From positions 482 through 9,079 of the forward strand of contig DPVA01000142.1 in assembly GCA_003529705.1 (NCBI GenBank): DNA of 8,598 nucleotides, written 5' to 3'. The position numbers and the translations under genes were made by a program. The stretch comes from Gammaproteobacteria bacterium. GTDB lineage: Bacteria > Pseudomonadota > Gammaproteobacteria > Arenicellales > UBA868. Positions 1 through 6,774 of this stretch are shown here, one piece after another (position 1 is the first letter of the stretch; the number at the start of each line of letters is the position of its first letter). The notes beneath the pieces were generated by a model. It had not been told where the DNA came from. It saw only the letters and a program-made list of their open reading frames with translations, and did not search any database.

Positions 1-1352
1 CGGCACTCCTCGCCCATCAGATTACTGAGCTCTGAGGAACTGACACCGCTACCAAGATCAATCTCGATCGAGAATTCATACGCACCGATTTCCTGTAACT
101 CCTTCAGCATCAGCGCTGTCTGATTGCGAAGCAGTTCAATATGGCGTGCGGATGCAGCACATTCCATGATTAGATCTCCGGGCATATGGATCTGTATCAG
201 GCATCTGTCCTGGTCATCGCCCTTGACCACGCTCTTTCCGGTGAACCCGGGAATCATGGGATGGGTATAGGTGTATGTGCTTGGGGCGCACGAAACCAGG
301 TTCTCGATGTAACGCAAGGTGTCGCTGATAAACTTCTCAGGATCCAGTGTCGGTTGGACATCCTCGGAAGTATCTTGAACTACATCAGGTTCGGCGGCTT
401 CAATTTCTTTAAAAGACGCGATAAACCATCGGGCATTTCTTCTGACAACCTGATAACGGGCACGTTCGTCCGGATCGTCTTCCAGAGACGAGTCGGACGC
501 ACTTGGTTCGTCCTTGAAGAAACCAAGGTCAATAAACACACCGGGGTCAATGTCTGCACTTGGGGATGGAATCGCTGGAGGGACTCCACCCAAGCCCCGA
601 CCATGATTCCTGCGCAGAAAATCAGCGTCGTGACCCGGTTCACCGCTGAGCCAGAAGTGCGACAGGCCCGCCTCGCTGGCGAGCGCGATGAAGTTCGAAT
701 CTATGTCGTTGCCATAGGCGGAGCGTGCATAGTTCACATAATCACTTAACCAGATGCCGATCTGGTTGATATCCAATTCCACATCGACAGACTCAAAGTC
801 ATCGATCAGCCAGGTCTTGTTTGGCCTGCTGAGCATATAGCGGCCGCCACTAGCGGTCGACGGCGTGGATTGCGTATCTGTATTGAGCCCTCTCTGGAAG
901 TGAACAATGATCTCCGCGCGATCTTCTTTCTGAGTGACTTTTAAAAAGCGATAAGGAAATCCGCTGTTGTCCTCGAGGAACAGCAGGTCAAGATCGGAAT
1001 TTTTGGTCTTTTTCCAGAAGCGCACCTGCTGTCGTTGCAACCGTTTGTGTTCCATCGACCCAAGGTCAAGGTCTGGTGTTGATGCGGCAATAGCTACATC
1101 AAGGTACAGGCGCAGGGCCGGTTCTACCAAGAACGAGGATCGATGCAGCATCTTGCGGGCGTAGGAACTTCCCTCAAGTACCGCCCGATAGCAGAGTGTT
1201 TGATTCTTGTACTGCTCAAGCCACTTGTCGGCGCGAAGGGCTTTCTTGCACTTGTCTTCTGCTGTGTTAGTGCTTTGACCGATGGCTTCCAGCGGGTCGG
1301 CAATCATGCCGACAAGAAAGACGAGCATCAATACAACAGGGAGCCGTTTCAT
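1..1352 (-). CDS. Secreted protein of unknown function with NTF2-like segment and C-terminal Cys domain (3' end outside window)
   Basis: Reading the minus strand from an ATG at 1352 gives an uninterrupted frame of 450 codons to the window edge, so the C-terminus is missing. The protein begins MKRLPVVLMLVFLVGMIADP, a charged then hydrophobic Sec signal with likely cleavage near residue 23 (PLEA) to 27. Residues about 95-190 end in RYMLSRPNKTWLIDDFE (171-187), which resembles the closing strands of NTF2-like/DUF3828-type domains (Y-x-L-x-R then W-x-I-D-D). Residues about 245-340 are Pro-, Asp- and Ser-rich and look linker-like. Residues about 350-405 hold three cysteines (C355, C384, C398) in a small domain with a TYTYTHP stretch and a basic/acidic turn; I recall similar cysteine motifs in uncharacterised exported proteins but cannot name the family. 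There is no clear Shine-Dalgarno upstream of the ATG. The gene is divergent from the VWA gene. Coding status is well supported by the open frame plus signal peptide; function is unknown. Confidence 0.85.
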   Translation of the reverse strand, partial: MKRLPVVLMLVFLVGMIADPLEAIGQSTNTAEDKCKKALRADKWLEQYKNQTLCYRAVLEGSSYARKMLHRSSFLVEPALRLYLDVAIAASTPDLDLGSMEHKRLQRQQVRFWKKTKNSDLDLLFLEDNSGFPYRFLKVTQKEDRAEIIVHFQRGLNTDTQSTPSTASGGRYMLSRPNKTWLIDDFESVDVELDINQIGIWLSDYVNYARSAYGNDIDSNFIALASEAGLSHFWLSGEPGHDADFLRRNHGRGLGGVPPAIPSPSADIDPGVFIDLGFFKDEPSASDSSLEDDPDERARYQVVRRNARWFIASFKEIEAAEPDVVQDTSEDVQPTLDPEKFISDTLRYIENLVSCAPSTYTYTHPMIPGFTGKSVVKGDDQDRCLIQIHMPGDLIMECAASARHIELLRNQTALMLKELQEIGAYEFSIEIDLGSGVSSSELSNLMGEEC

Positions 1353-1410
1353 TGGGCGGTTTTCTGATTACCTTACTGTTCACACAAATTCATAAAGAGC
1401 GCTCAAAACC

Positions 1411-1439
1411 AATATGTTCCGGGGTTCGGGCAAAGTCAA
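1411..1439 (-). promoter_or_regulatory. Candidate sigma70 promoter for the minus-strand secreted-protein gene
   Basis: On the minus strand TTGACT (1439-1434) is followed, after exactly 17 nt, by CATATT (1416-1411). The match is 5 of 6 to the -35 consensus and 4 of 6 to the -10 consensus. Transcription would start about 50 nt upstream of the ATG at 1352. This is a match by eye only. Confidence 0.4.
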
Positions 1440-1542
1440 GTTGATCCTAGTCGAGTTTTACCACTTCTGAATCTATGCTACATTTTCCGCGAATGCATCC
1501 CGGATGACTTGAAGCGTTTTGTCCAGGTCAGAAAATTCTGTC

Positions 1543-1549
1543 GGAGGGG
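1543..1549 (+). promoter_or_regulatory. Strong ribosome binding site of the VWA gene
   Basis: GGAGGGG lies 6 nt before the ATG at 1556. It fixes that start, which also begins a clean signal peptide. Confidence 0.85.
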
Positions 1550-1555
1550 TAAGAA

Positions 1556-3250
1556 ATGAAGGCTCGTCGATTTTCAGTTTTATCAGCCGTCCTGATTGTC
1601 ATAGCCGTCTTGTTTGCGCCGAGGGCATCCGCTCAAGACAATGTTCTTTATTTCATTCTTGATGCCTCAGGCTCCATGTGGGAGCGGGTTGAGGGTAAAC
1701 CCCGGATTGTTATCGCCAAGGAGACACTTTCCAGTCTGATCGAGCAGACGCCGGCAGAGATTCGCACAGGGATAACGGCTTACGGGCATCGCCGTAAGTT
1801 TGACTGTTCGGATATCGAAGAGATTGTGCCGCTGAAAAACCTTGATCCGATGACCAAGCATCGGGTCCAGGAGCGCATCAGCACATTGAGCGCAGCCGGA
1901 AAGACTCCTATTACTGACTCGATCCGGCAGACAGTGGATCGTCTTAAAACTGAAGAAGGTCGCTCTACCATTGTTTTGATCAGCGACGGCCTTGAGAGTT
2001 GCGGCAAAGATCCTTGTGCTCTGACCTCACAACTGAAGTCTTCGGGCATCAATTTTGTGATGCACGTAGTGGGTTTTGGACTTACACAGGAACAAGAGCA
2101 AAAGCTCTCCTGTATTTCCGAGGCGGGTGAGGGCAAATTTTTCACCGCGAGCAACGCGGCAGATCTTCTTGATGCGCTTATGGTGGTCAAAGAGAGTGTA
2201 GTTGAGCAGGTAGAACTCACCCCGCTTCCGGAACCTGAGCCGGTCGTTCAAAAGGTTGAGTCTTCTTCAACCTCCATCAAGATCAAAGCAAAAGGTCCGG
2301 GGACGGTGAAGTTGGTGCCTGCACCCTGGGTGCAGGAGCCGAGGTTCTGGGCTTTAGGCGATGTTGAATCGGGTGAACTTCTCTATCAATTTAAGCGTCA
2401 AGGCGTTTCGCCACAGAAAGTCCCTGCGGGAACATATCAATTGGTCTGGCGCCAGGACCGACATCGGTCACCCTCTGTCATCACCGACCAGATCGTAAAA
2501 GTTAAATCGGGTGAGGTAGCCGAGGTTCCTGTTGCAACGGGCGTACGTCTGAACATGCCGCAATGGGTCGAGACCCCTTATTGGTGGGGACTGAAGGCGG
2601 CAGATGATGGGTCGGGGAACCGGCCTAGCGTTTGGTTCAGGGACTTGCACGCACAGGTCGTGTCCCCGGGCCGCTACCAACTGATCTGGCACCAAACCGA
2701 GCATCGTACGACCCCGGTCAACCTCGGCGCTATCGATGTCCAGATGGATCAGTTGAACGAAATTACCGTGGCAACGGGATTGCAGCTGGTCAAAGCTGAC
2801 TGGGTGCCGGAGATTCGCCGAAGATGGTGGAAGTTATTGGACGCAGATGGTCAGGTGGTGCTTAAGGTCAGCAATTTCGAATTCAAGCCGCAGATCGTTC
2901 CGCCGGGAAAGTATCAACTGATTTATCGCCAGACCAAGCACGGGGCGACGGACTCACCTCTAGGGCCTGTCGTAGTAAAGGAAGGCGAGCTCGCGCAGTT
3001 CGCTGTGAATACTGGCGTGGGTTTCAGCTATGCAGATGGCACTGAGCCCCCTTATGGGATTGAGTTTTCACGCCTTAACGAAGCTGGTGAAGTAGAGGTC
3101 TCGGTTCAGTTGAAGAGAAGTTGGGGTCCGATACCTTTACGGGCCGGCACTTACAGAGTCGGTTATCAAGAGGTAAAAAATGGACCCGTCATGACCATTG
3201 TGGAGTCATTCGATCTGCCCGCAGGGGTTTTCGTTGAGATCGAGATGTAA
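1556..3250 (+). CDS. Exported VWA-domain protein with intact MIDAS and four C-terminal ~80-residue repeats
   Basis: The 564-residue product starts with a Sec signal (MKARRFSVLSAVLIVIAVLF, cleavage after ASA at about residue 26), so it is expected in the periplasm or at the cell surface. Residues about 29-212 form a von Willebrand factor A domain. All metal-site (MIDAS) positions are visible: D36-A-S38-G-S40, T117 in GKTPIT, and D144 in LISDGLESC, so it should bind a divalent metal. C84, C149, C154 and C186 could form disulfides. A Pro/Glu-rich linker (about 222-232) leads to four tandem units starting near 249, 329, 408 and 488, each carrying a G-[TRK]-Y-[QR] core. VWA domains with a MIDAS usually mediate metal-dependent protein binding, so a scaffold or adhesion role is inferred. 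The gene probably leads an operon with the downstream metalloprotease (122-nt gap, no terminator seen) and TPR gene. I do not recognise a specific named family for the full architecture. Confidence 0.93.
   Translation: MKARRFSVLSAVLIVIAVLFAPRASAQDNVLYFILDASGSMWERVEGKPRIVIAKETLSSLIEQTPAEIRTGITAYGHRRKFDCSDIEEIVPLKNLDPMTKHRVQERISTLSAAGKTPITDSIRQTVDRLKTEEGRSTIVLISDGLESCGKDPCALTSQLKSSGINFVMHVVGFGLTQEQEQKLSCISEAGEGKFFTASNAADLLDALMVVKESVVEQVELTPLPEPEPVVQKVESSSTSIKIKAKGPGTVKLVPAPWVQEPRFWALGDVESGELLYQFKRQGVSPQKVPAGTYQLVWRQDRHRSPSVITDQIVKVKSGEVAEVPVATGVRLNMPQWVETPYWWGLKAADDGSGNRPSVWFRDLHAQVVSPGRYQLIWHQTEHRTTPVNLGAIDVQMDQLNEITVATGLQLVKADWVPEIRRRWWKLLDADGQVVLKVSNFEFKPQIVPPGKYQLIYRQTKHGATDSPLGPVVVKEGELAQFAVNTGVGFSYADGTEPPYGIEFSRLNEAGEVEVSVQLKRSWGPIPLRAGTYRVGYQEVKNGPVMTIVESFDLPAGVFVEIEM
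2300..3247 (+). repeat. Four tandem ~80-residue repeat units inside the VWA protein
   Basis: The units cover residues about 249-328, 329-407, 408-487 and 488-564. Their signature segments sit at strikingly even spacing: PAGTYQLVWRQDRH (290-303), SPGRYQLIWHQTEH (370-383), PPGKYQLIYRQTKH (449-462) and RAGTYRVGYQEVKN (529-542), that is 80, 79 and 80 residues apart. Units 1-3 also share a tryptophan-containing opening (FWALGD, WWGLKA, WWKLLD) and a closing VATG/NTG turn. The fourth is the most diverged, having lost the W and the RQ-x-x-H motif. They look like beta-sandwich modules of a binding arm. The DNA copies have diverged, so these are protein-level repeats rather than recent duplications. 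Confidence 0.85.
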
Positions 3251-3348
3251 CAGACGGGCTGCACACCTTCTTTAGGCAAAAGCACGGGCGGGTTGTTGAA
3301 TGCCCATCTTAATTGAGTTGAATTGGGCAGGATGACCGGCGGAATTTT

Positions 3349-3371
3349 CCAAACCCCTTCGGTGGGGGTGG
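3349..3371 (+). promoter_or_regulatory. Hairpin overlapping the metalloprotease ribosome binding site
   Basis: CCA (3349-3351) can pair with TGG (3369-3371), and CCCC (3354-3357) with GGGG (3364-3367), around a TTCGGT loop. The G-run is the only Shine-Dalgarno-like stretch before the GTG at 3373, so the fold would hide it. Pairing was judged by eye without energy calculation. Confidence 0.35.
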
Positions 3372-3372
3372 C

Positions 3373-5922
3373 GTGACAATTCCGTCTACTGCTAATGCAT
3401 TGCTCGCCATTCCTCGGGCGCTCGTAACCTTGTGCGCCCTCGCATGGGCAAATCACGCAAGTACCGACGGTCTTGGAGTTCCTCTACAGACCGTCGAAAG
3501 TCTGGATCAGAGTATTCAAGAGACGCTCCAGGGAGCGTTGGAATCTACGGAGTCTGATTATCAAGAAGCTTCAAAGACGTCTGATTCGCAGAGGGATTGG
3601 AATTATGCCGAACCCAGGGTGGCCAGCGAAGGCGTTGAGGCTGAGGAAGACCAAGAGGAATCCAACGTTGTTTCATCAGCAATCATAAAACTCAAGCCGG
3701 ATATCATATTGCCAGAACGTTCCGAGTCACTACAAAGCACTCCGGAATCCGGCGCGGTTCTTCCCGCGAACAGTGGTGATCCTGAAGATATTTCCGATAG
3801 CATGAAGGAATCGGCGTCAGAGACTTCAAAGGTTACGGATCGCGGGAGTAACCGAGGGAGTAACGAGGAAGGTCAGTCGGTTGTCTGGGTGGGTCAGGCA
3901 AGGATTACCCATCATAATTATGGTGGTGCAGAAGGGCTTCATACCGTCCAAGTCAATCACACCATCTATCTCGCCGAGGTGCACCGCTTTGACATCATTG
4001 GGGAGGATGAGCGCCTGGTGGGGCAACTCGTCTCCTTGCGGGATAAGAAAGGGGGCTGGACTTCATTTCAGGATGGATGGACCAGAAGCGCCTGCGGCTG
4101 CGCTCGTGATATTACGGAGTTCACTGGATCTGCCTATGGCGGGTCCGACCAAAAGATAGTAGGTTGGATTTATCACAGCATGGTGGAAGACGATCCCCTT
4201 GGCGATATTCTCCCCAATGGAGCCTATTCAGTTAAGTGGGATGACATCTCCACCGATTCATCCTTTACCAGTACCAGGACAATCATCAAGTGCAGTGAGT
4301 CTTTTACGAAGAGTCAGTCTATCTTAGAGGGTCAGCAGGCCGTAGCCGGCCCCACCTGGTCTTTGCAAAGCTCTATGCCGATACCGATGTTGCCCAGCCA
4401 TGACGGCCAGCCTATCAGTGTGGGCCGATTGCGGGAGGCCTTTCAGTACTACAAGTCGGATTATCACGATCAGCAGACTCGCCAACTCATTGATGGGAAG
4501 ATGAGGGGCGTCTATACCCAGAAGATTCCGATCGCAACAAGTTGCGACTCAAAGCTTCGAGAGGAAACGCAGGAATGGTTTGTACAGCCTGCAATCGAAG
4601 TTGAGCCCAAACTGGCCGAGACACCATATAGATGGCGACCGAAACGTGGTGACGAGAATAATACGCTTGAGTTTACAGTTACTGTCAGTGATCTCCCAGG
4701 TGTTGAAGGTAAGTTTCGTTTCACGCTTTTCGATGTCACCCGTGAGAAAGGCTGGGCCGTAAATGCGGGAGACAGGGAAGACGATGCACTTGACCTTCGT
4801 TTCGTAGAGGATGACGAGAACTTTCTGGCACCGAAGGAAAGCGACGATGGCTGGGTGCTTGAAGCTAACCGTACACTGGAAGAAGCCACTATCCGGATCG
4901 AAGCGGATGACTATGGCGCCTGGGGCAGGCTCAGGTGCGAGGTTAATACCGGAGGCTGGTGGTTTCCCTGTGTCTCCATGGCGGGCAAGCGCTATATTAC
5001 GATTCCCTATGACGAGGATCAAAACAAGATCGCCGATTTCTGGGAGGAGCAAAAGGGTATCTCTGGTGATGCCACGGCCGACGCTGACAAGACTCCTGAG
5101 GGCCGTGAATCAGGAGATGGATTCTCAAACTATGAGGAATATCGAGGTTTTCAGATTCAGGGGCTGTGGCGGGACACCGAGCCCACCGAAAAGGATCTGT
5201 TTGTTCATAATGCGTCGAACCGGGAAGAGATCACTTCGAGTGTTCGCGAGTTCGAAACCAAGTCTAGTCTTACCGTGCACGAGATCAATGAAGATGAGCT
5301 GGATAGGGCTAGTCGGATTGTTAATTTTAATAGGGGAATCAATCAGGCGGTAAGTCGAGACCAGAAAGGCCAGGCTGGTGTAATCGTGGTTGTACAAGAG
5401 TTGGATGATATCTGCGGAAAGGCAGCATCCGATCCAAGTATTGAAGAGTCGCTGTCTTGGTCCCCTATTGGCGGCCCAAATGTTACCCAGTTGGTTTTGG
5501 TCGACCCCAGCTGTCTATACGGCACCACTACTGTTCACGAATTGGGCCATGCTGTGAATCTTTGGCATCCAGGAGGACGATACCTGGTCGGGGATTGCGA
5601 AGATAGTTTACCCGCAGGCATGGATACTCCTTACTCTGGACCGTTAAACAACTACATGCGCTATAGGAATGCGGAGAAGTATATCGGGCCGGACAACAAG
5701 TGTTACAAATATCCTAAGCATCTCGAAGAGCGACGGTCAGCATTTGTAACCGACCCAACCGGGACCGGGATGAATGCCGGGCCAGAAAGATGGGAGTACA
5801 ACACGCTGGACGGCAAGAATTATCCTTACCCGGTATCCGGGGACGCAACCTGCTCAGGTACGCTTATCGATAAGAGTCCGAGTCTTAACCAGGATGCTAA
5901 AACATACCCAACTGGGTGCTGA
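3373..5922 (+). CDS. Secreted metzincin-type zinc metalloprotease with EF-hand-like calcium site
   Basis: An 849-residue protein from a GTG start. No in-frame ATG occurs before residue 144, and an in-frame stop (TGA, 3319) lies upstream. Residues 9-29 resemble a signal peptide ending ANHA. Residues about 40-168 are Glu/Ser-rich and probably disordered. Residues 170-540 are likely beta-rich, with cysteines C241, C243, C307, C391, C522 and C533. DEDQNKIADFWE (547-558) matches a 12-residue EF-hand loop with acidic or amide ligands at positions 1, 3, 5, 9 and 12, and is followed by an acidic GDGFSNYEEYRGF segment (581-593) typical of calcium-binding regions of secreted hydrolases. The catalytic motif is HELGHAVNLWH (722-732): H722, H726 and H732 would bind zinc, and E723 is the base. 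A candidate Met-turn is M762 in NNYMRY. Twelve cysteines remain after signal cleavage, including the last residue C849, which fits an extracytoplasmic disulfide-rich protein. The substrate is unknown. Its partners are probably the VWA protein upstream and the TPR protein 2 nt downstream. Confidence 0.9.
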   Translation: MTIPSTANALLAIPRALVTLCALAWANHASTDGLGVPLQTVESLDQSIQETLQGALESTESDYQEASKTSDSQRDWNYAEPRVASEGVEAEEDQEESNVVSSAIIKLKPDIILPERSESLQSTPESGAVLPANSGDPEDISDSMKESASETSKVTDRGSNRGSNEEGQSVVWVGQARITHHNYGGAEGLHTVQVNHTIYLAEVHRFDIIGEDERLVGQLVSLRDKKGGWTSFQDGWTRSACGCARDITEFTGSAYGGSDQKIVGWIYHSMVEDDPLGDILPNGAYSVKWDDISTDSSFTSTRTIIKCSESFTKSQSILEGQQAVAGPTWSLQSSMPIPMLPSHDGQPISVGRLREAFQYYKSDYHDQQTRQLIDGKMRGVYTQKIPIATSCDSKLREETQEWFVQPAIEVEPKLAETPYRWRPKRGDENNTLEFTVTVSDLPGVEGKFRFTLFDVTREKGWAVNAGDREDDALDLRFVEDDENFLAPKESDDGWVLEANRTLEEATIRIEADDYGAWGRLRCEVNTGGWWFPCVSMAGKRYITIPYDEDQNKIADFWEEQKGISGDATADADKTPEGRESGDGFSNYEEYRGFQIQGLWRDTEPTEKDLFVHNASNREEITSSVREFETKSSLTVHEINEDELDRASRIVNFNRGINQAVSRDQKGQAGVIVVVQELDDICGKAASDPSIEESLSWSPIGGPNVTQLVLVDPSCLYGTTTVHELGHAVNLWHPGGRYLVGDCEDSLPAGMDTPYSGPLNNYMRYRNAEKYIGPDNKCYKYPKHLEERRSAFVTDPTGTGMNAGPERWEYNTLDGKNYPYPVSGDATCSGTLIDKSPSLNQDAKTYPTGC
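3844..3864 (+). repeat. Short tandem repeat encoding RGSN twice
   Basis: GGGAGTAAC occurs at 3844-3852 and 3856-3864, with a 12-nt period. It encodes residues 157-164 (RGSNRGSN) in the disordered N-terminal part of the metalloprotease, probably from slippage in a linker. Confidence 0.6.
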
Positions 5923-5924
5923 TT

Positions 5925-6644
5925 ATGACTAGGACCCTCATTAAGGCGGCCTGGTTTTGGTGTCTGTTGCTCACGAGCGGATTCTCATTGGCAGAGCAAC
6001 TTCGACTCACGGTGTATCCTGGTCAAGCGCCCGGATCGTCATTGGTTATGCTGAGTCTGAGCGCTGGCGAGAGTGACACTGTTATCGACCCCATATGGTT
6101 CGATACCACAAGACTGTTCGAGATAAGTAACTCCTCTGACTCCGAACTAATCAAGTTCGTGACCCCAAAGGCACCGTGGACTTTCGACTTCGGTGGTATC
6201 AAAGGTGTTAGACAGCTGTTTGCGGTGAAGCCCGCATTAACAACTGGAGTTGAGATTGTTGCTGAGTTAACAGTCAGGGAGCAACGAATCGTATCTAATC
6301 GCGCCAAGGTAGCTCGTTTGCAGGATGACTTTCGTGATTCGGCACGTGTCGCAATTTTACTTGACGACGCGCAAACCTTGTTGACTATCGGTGGGCGATT
6401 GATTCAGACACAACCGGATCAGACCCATGGGTACCGTTACCGCGGGTTCGCTCTGGAGATGCTCGGTCGATATCCAGAGGCGGAAGAGGATATTCTCAAA
6501 GCCAGAACGATTTTTTTTGAAAATAACCCTCCGGCCGATGCTGATGGCAGAATGATCCCTAACTGGGAACCGCCCGAGATTCTGGATCGTGCCTTACGAC
6601 GGATTCGCTTGGCCGAGCAAGGATCATCCGGGGGGACAGATTAG
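5925..6644 (+). CDS. Small exported TPR-like protein
   Basis: The 239-residue product begins MTRTLIKAAWFWCLLLTSGFSLA|EQ, a convincing Sec signal with cleavage near residue 23. The ATG at 5925 is preferred over an in-frame GTG at 5916, because the GTG lies inside the previous gene and GGTG at 5915-5918 gives a 6-nt spaced ribosome site. Residues about 25-130 are beta-rich and unrecognised, with no cysteines after the signal. Residues about 145-200 look like tetratricopeptide helices: a first helix around LLTIGGRLIQTQPD, then GYRYRGFALEMLGRYPEAEEDILKA (170-194), the typical A-L-x-x-L-G-R-Y-x-E-A pattern. The C-terminal part, about 210-232, ends in an Arg-rich helix. TPR units bind other proteins, so a periplasmic adaptor for the adjacent protease or VWA protein is inferred. 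Its start lies 2 nt after the protease stop, implying translational coupling. Confidence 0.88.
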   Translation: MTRTLIKAAWFWCLLLTSGFSLAEQLRLTVYPGQAPGSSLVMLSLSAGESDTVIDPIWFDTTRLFEISNSSDSELIKFVTPKAPWTFDFGGIKGVRQLFAVKPALTTGVEIVAELTVREQRIVSNRAKVARLQDDFRDSARVAILLDDAQTLLTIGGRLIQTQPDQTHGYRYRGFALEMLGRYPEAEEDILKARTIFFENNPPADADGRMIPNWEPPEILDRALRRIRLAEQGSSGGTD

Positions 6645-6670
6645 GTGTTGACTCAAAGGGATCTCCTGAG

Positions 6671-6701
6671 CGGACAAACGATTAGCCGGTTGGTCCGTTT
6701 T
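6671..6701 (+). terminator. Rho-independent terminator closing the VWA-protease-TPR operon
   Basis: CGGACAAAC (6671-6679) pairs with GTTGGTCCG (6689-6697) over 9 positions with one A-G mismatch. The loop is 9 nt and TTTT follows at 6698-6701. It lies 26 nt after the TPR gene stop. The other strand lacks a T-run after the stem, so it should act only on the plus-strand operon. Confidence 0.7.
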
Positions 6702-6774
6702 AATGAGAACTGGGACGACAGATCAAACGATTAAAGAGTTTTGCCAGCTTGATCCCTACCGTGAAGACTGTCCA

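Noticed and set aside
186..749. Plus-strand 187-codon open frame near the left edge
   Set aside because: It lies opposite the long minus-strand gene, has no signal, domain or ribosome site, and its protein looks like out-of-frame reading.
1397..1404. GAGCGCTC palindrome in the divergent spacer
   Set aside because: An 8-bp palindrome alone is expected by chance; no extended symmetry surrounds it.
5907..5918. ACCCA/TGGGT inverted repeat at the protease-TPR junction
   Set aside because: The stem is 5 bp with a 2-nt loop inside the coding sequence and no T-run follows; too weak to call.
6675..6733. CAAACGATTA occurring twice (6675-6684 and 6724-6733)
   Set aside because: Only two 10-bp copies; one is part of the terminator stem, and no flanking mobile-element features are present.
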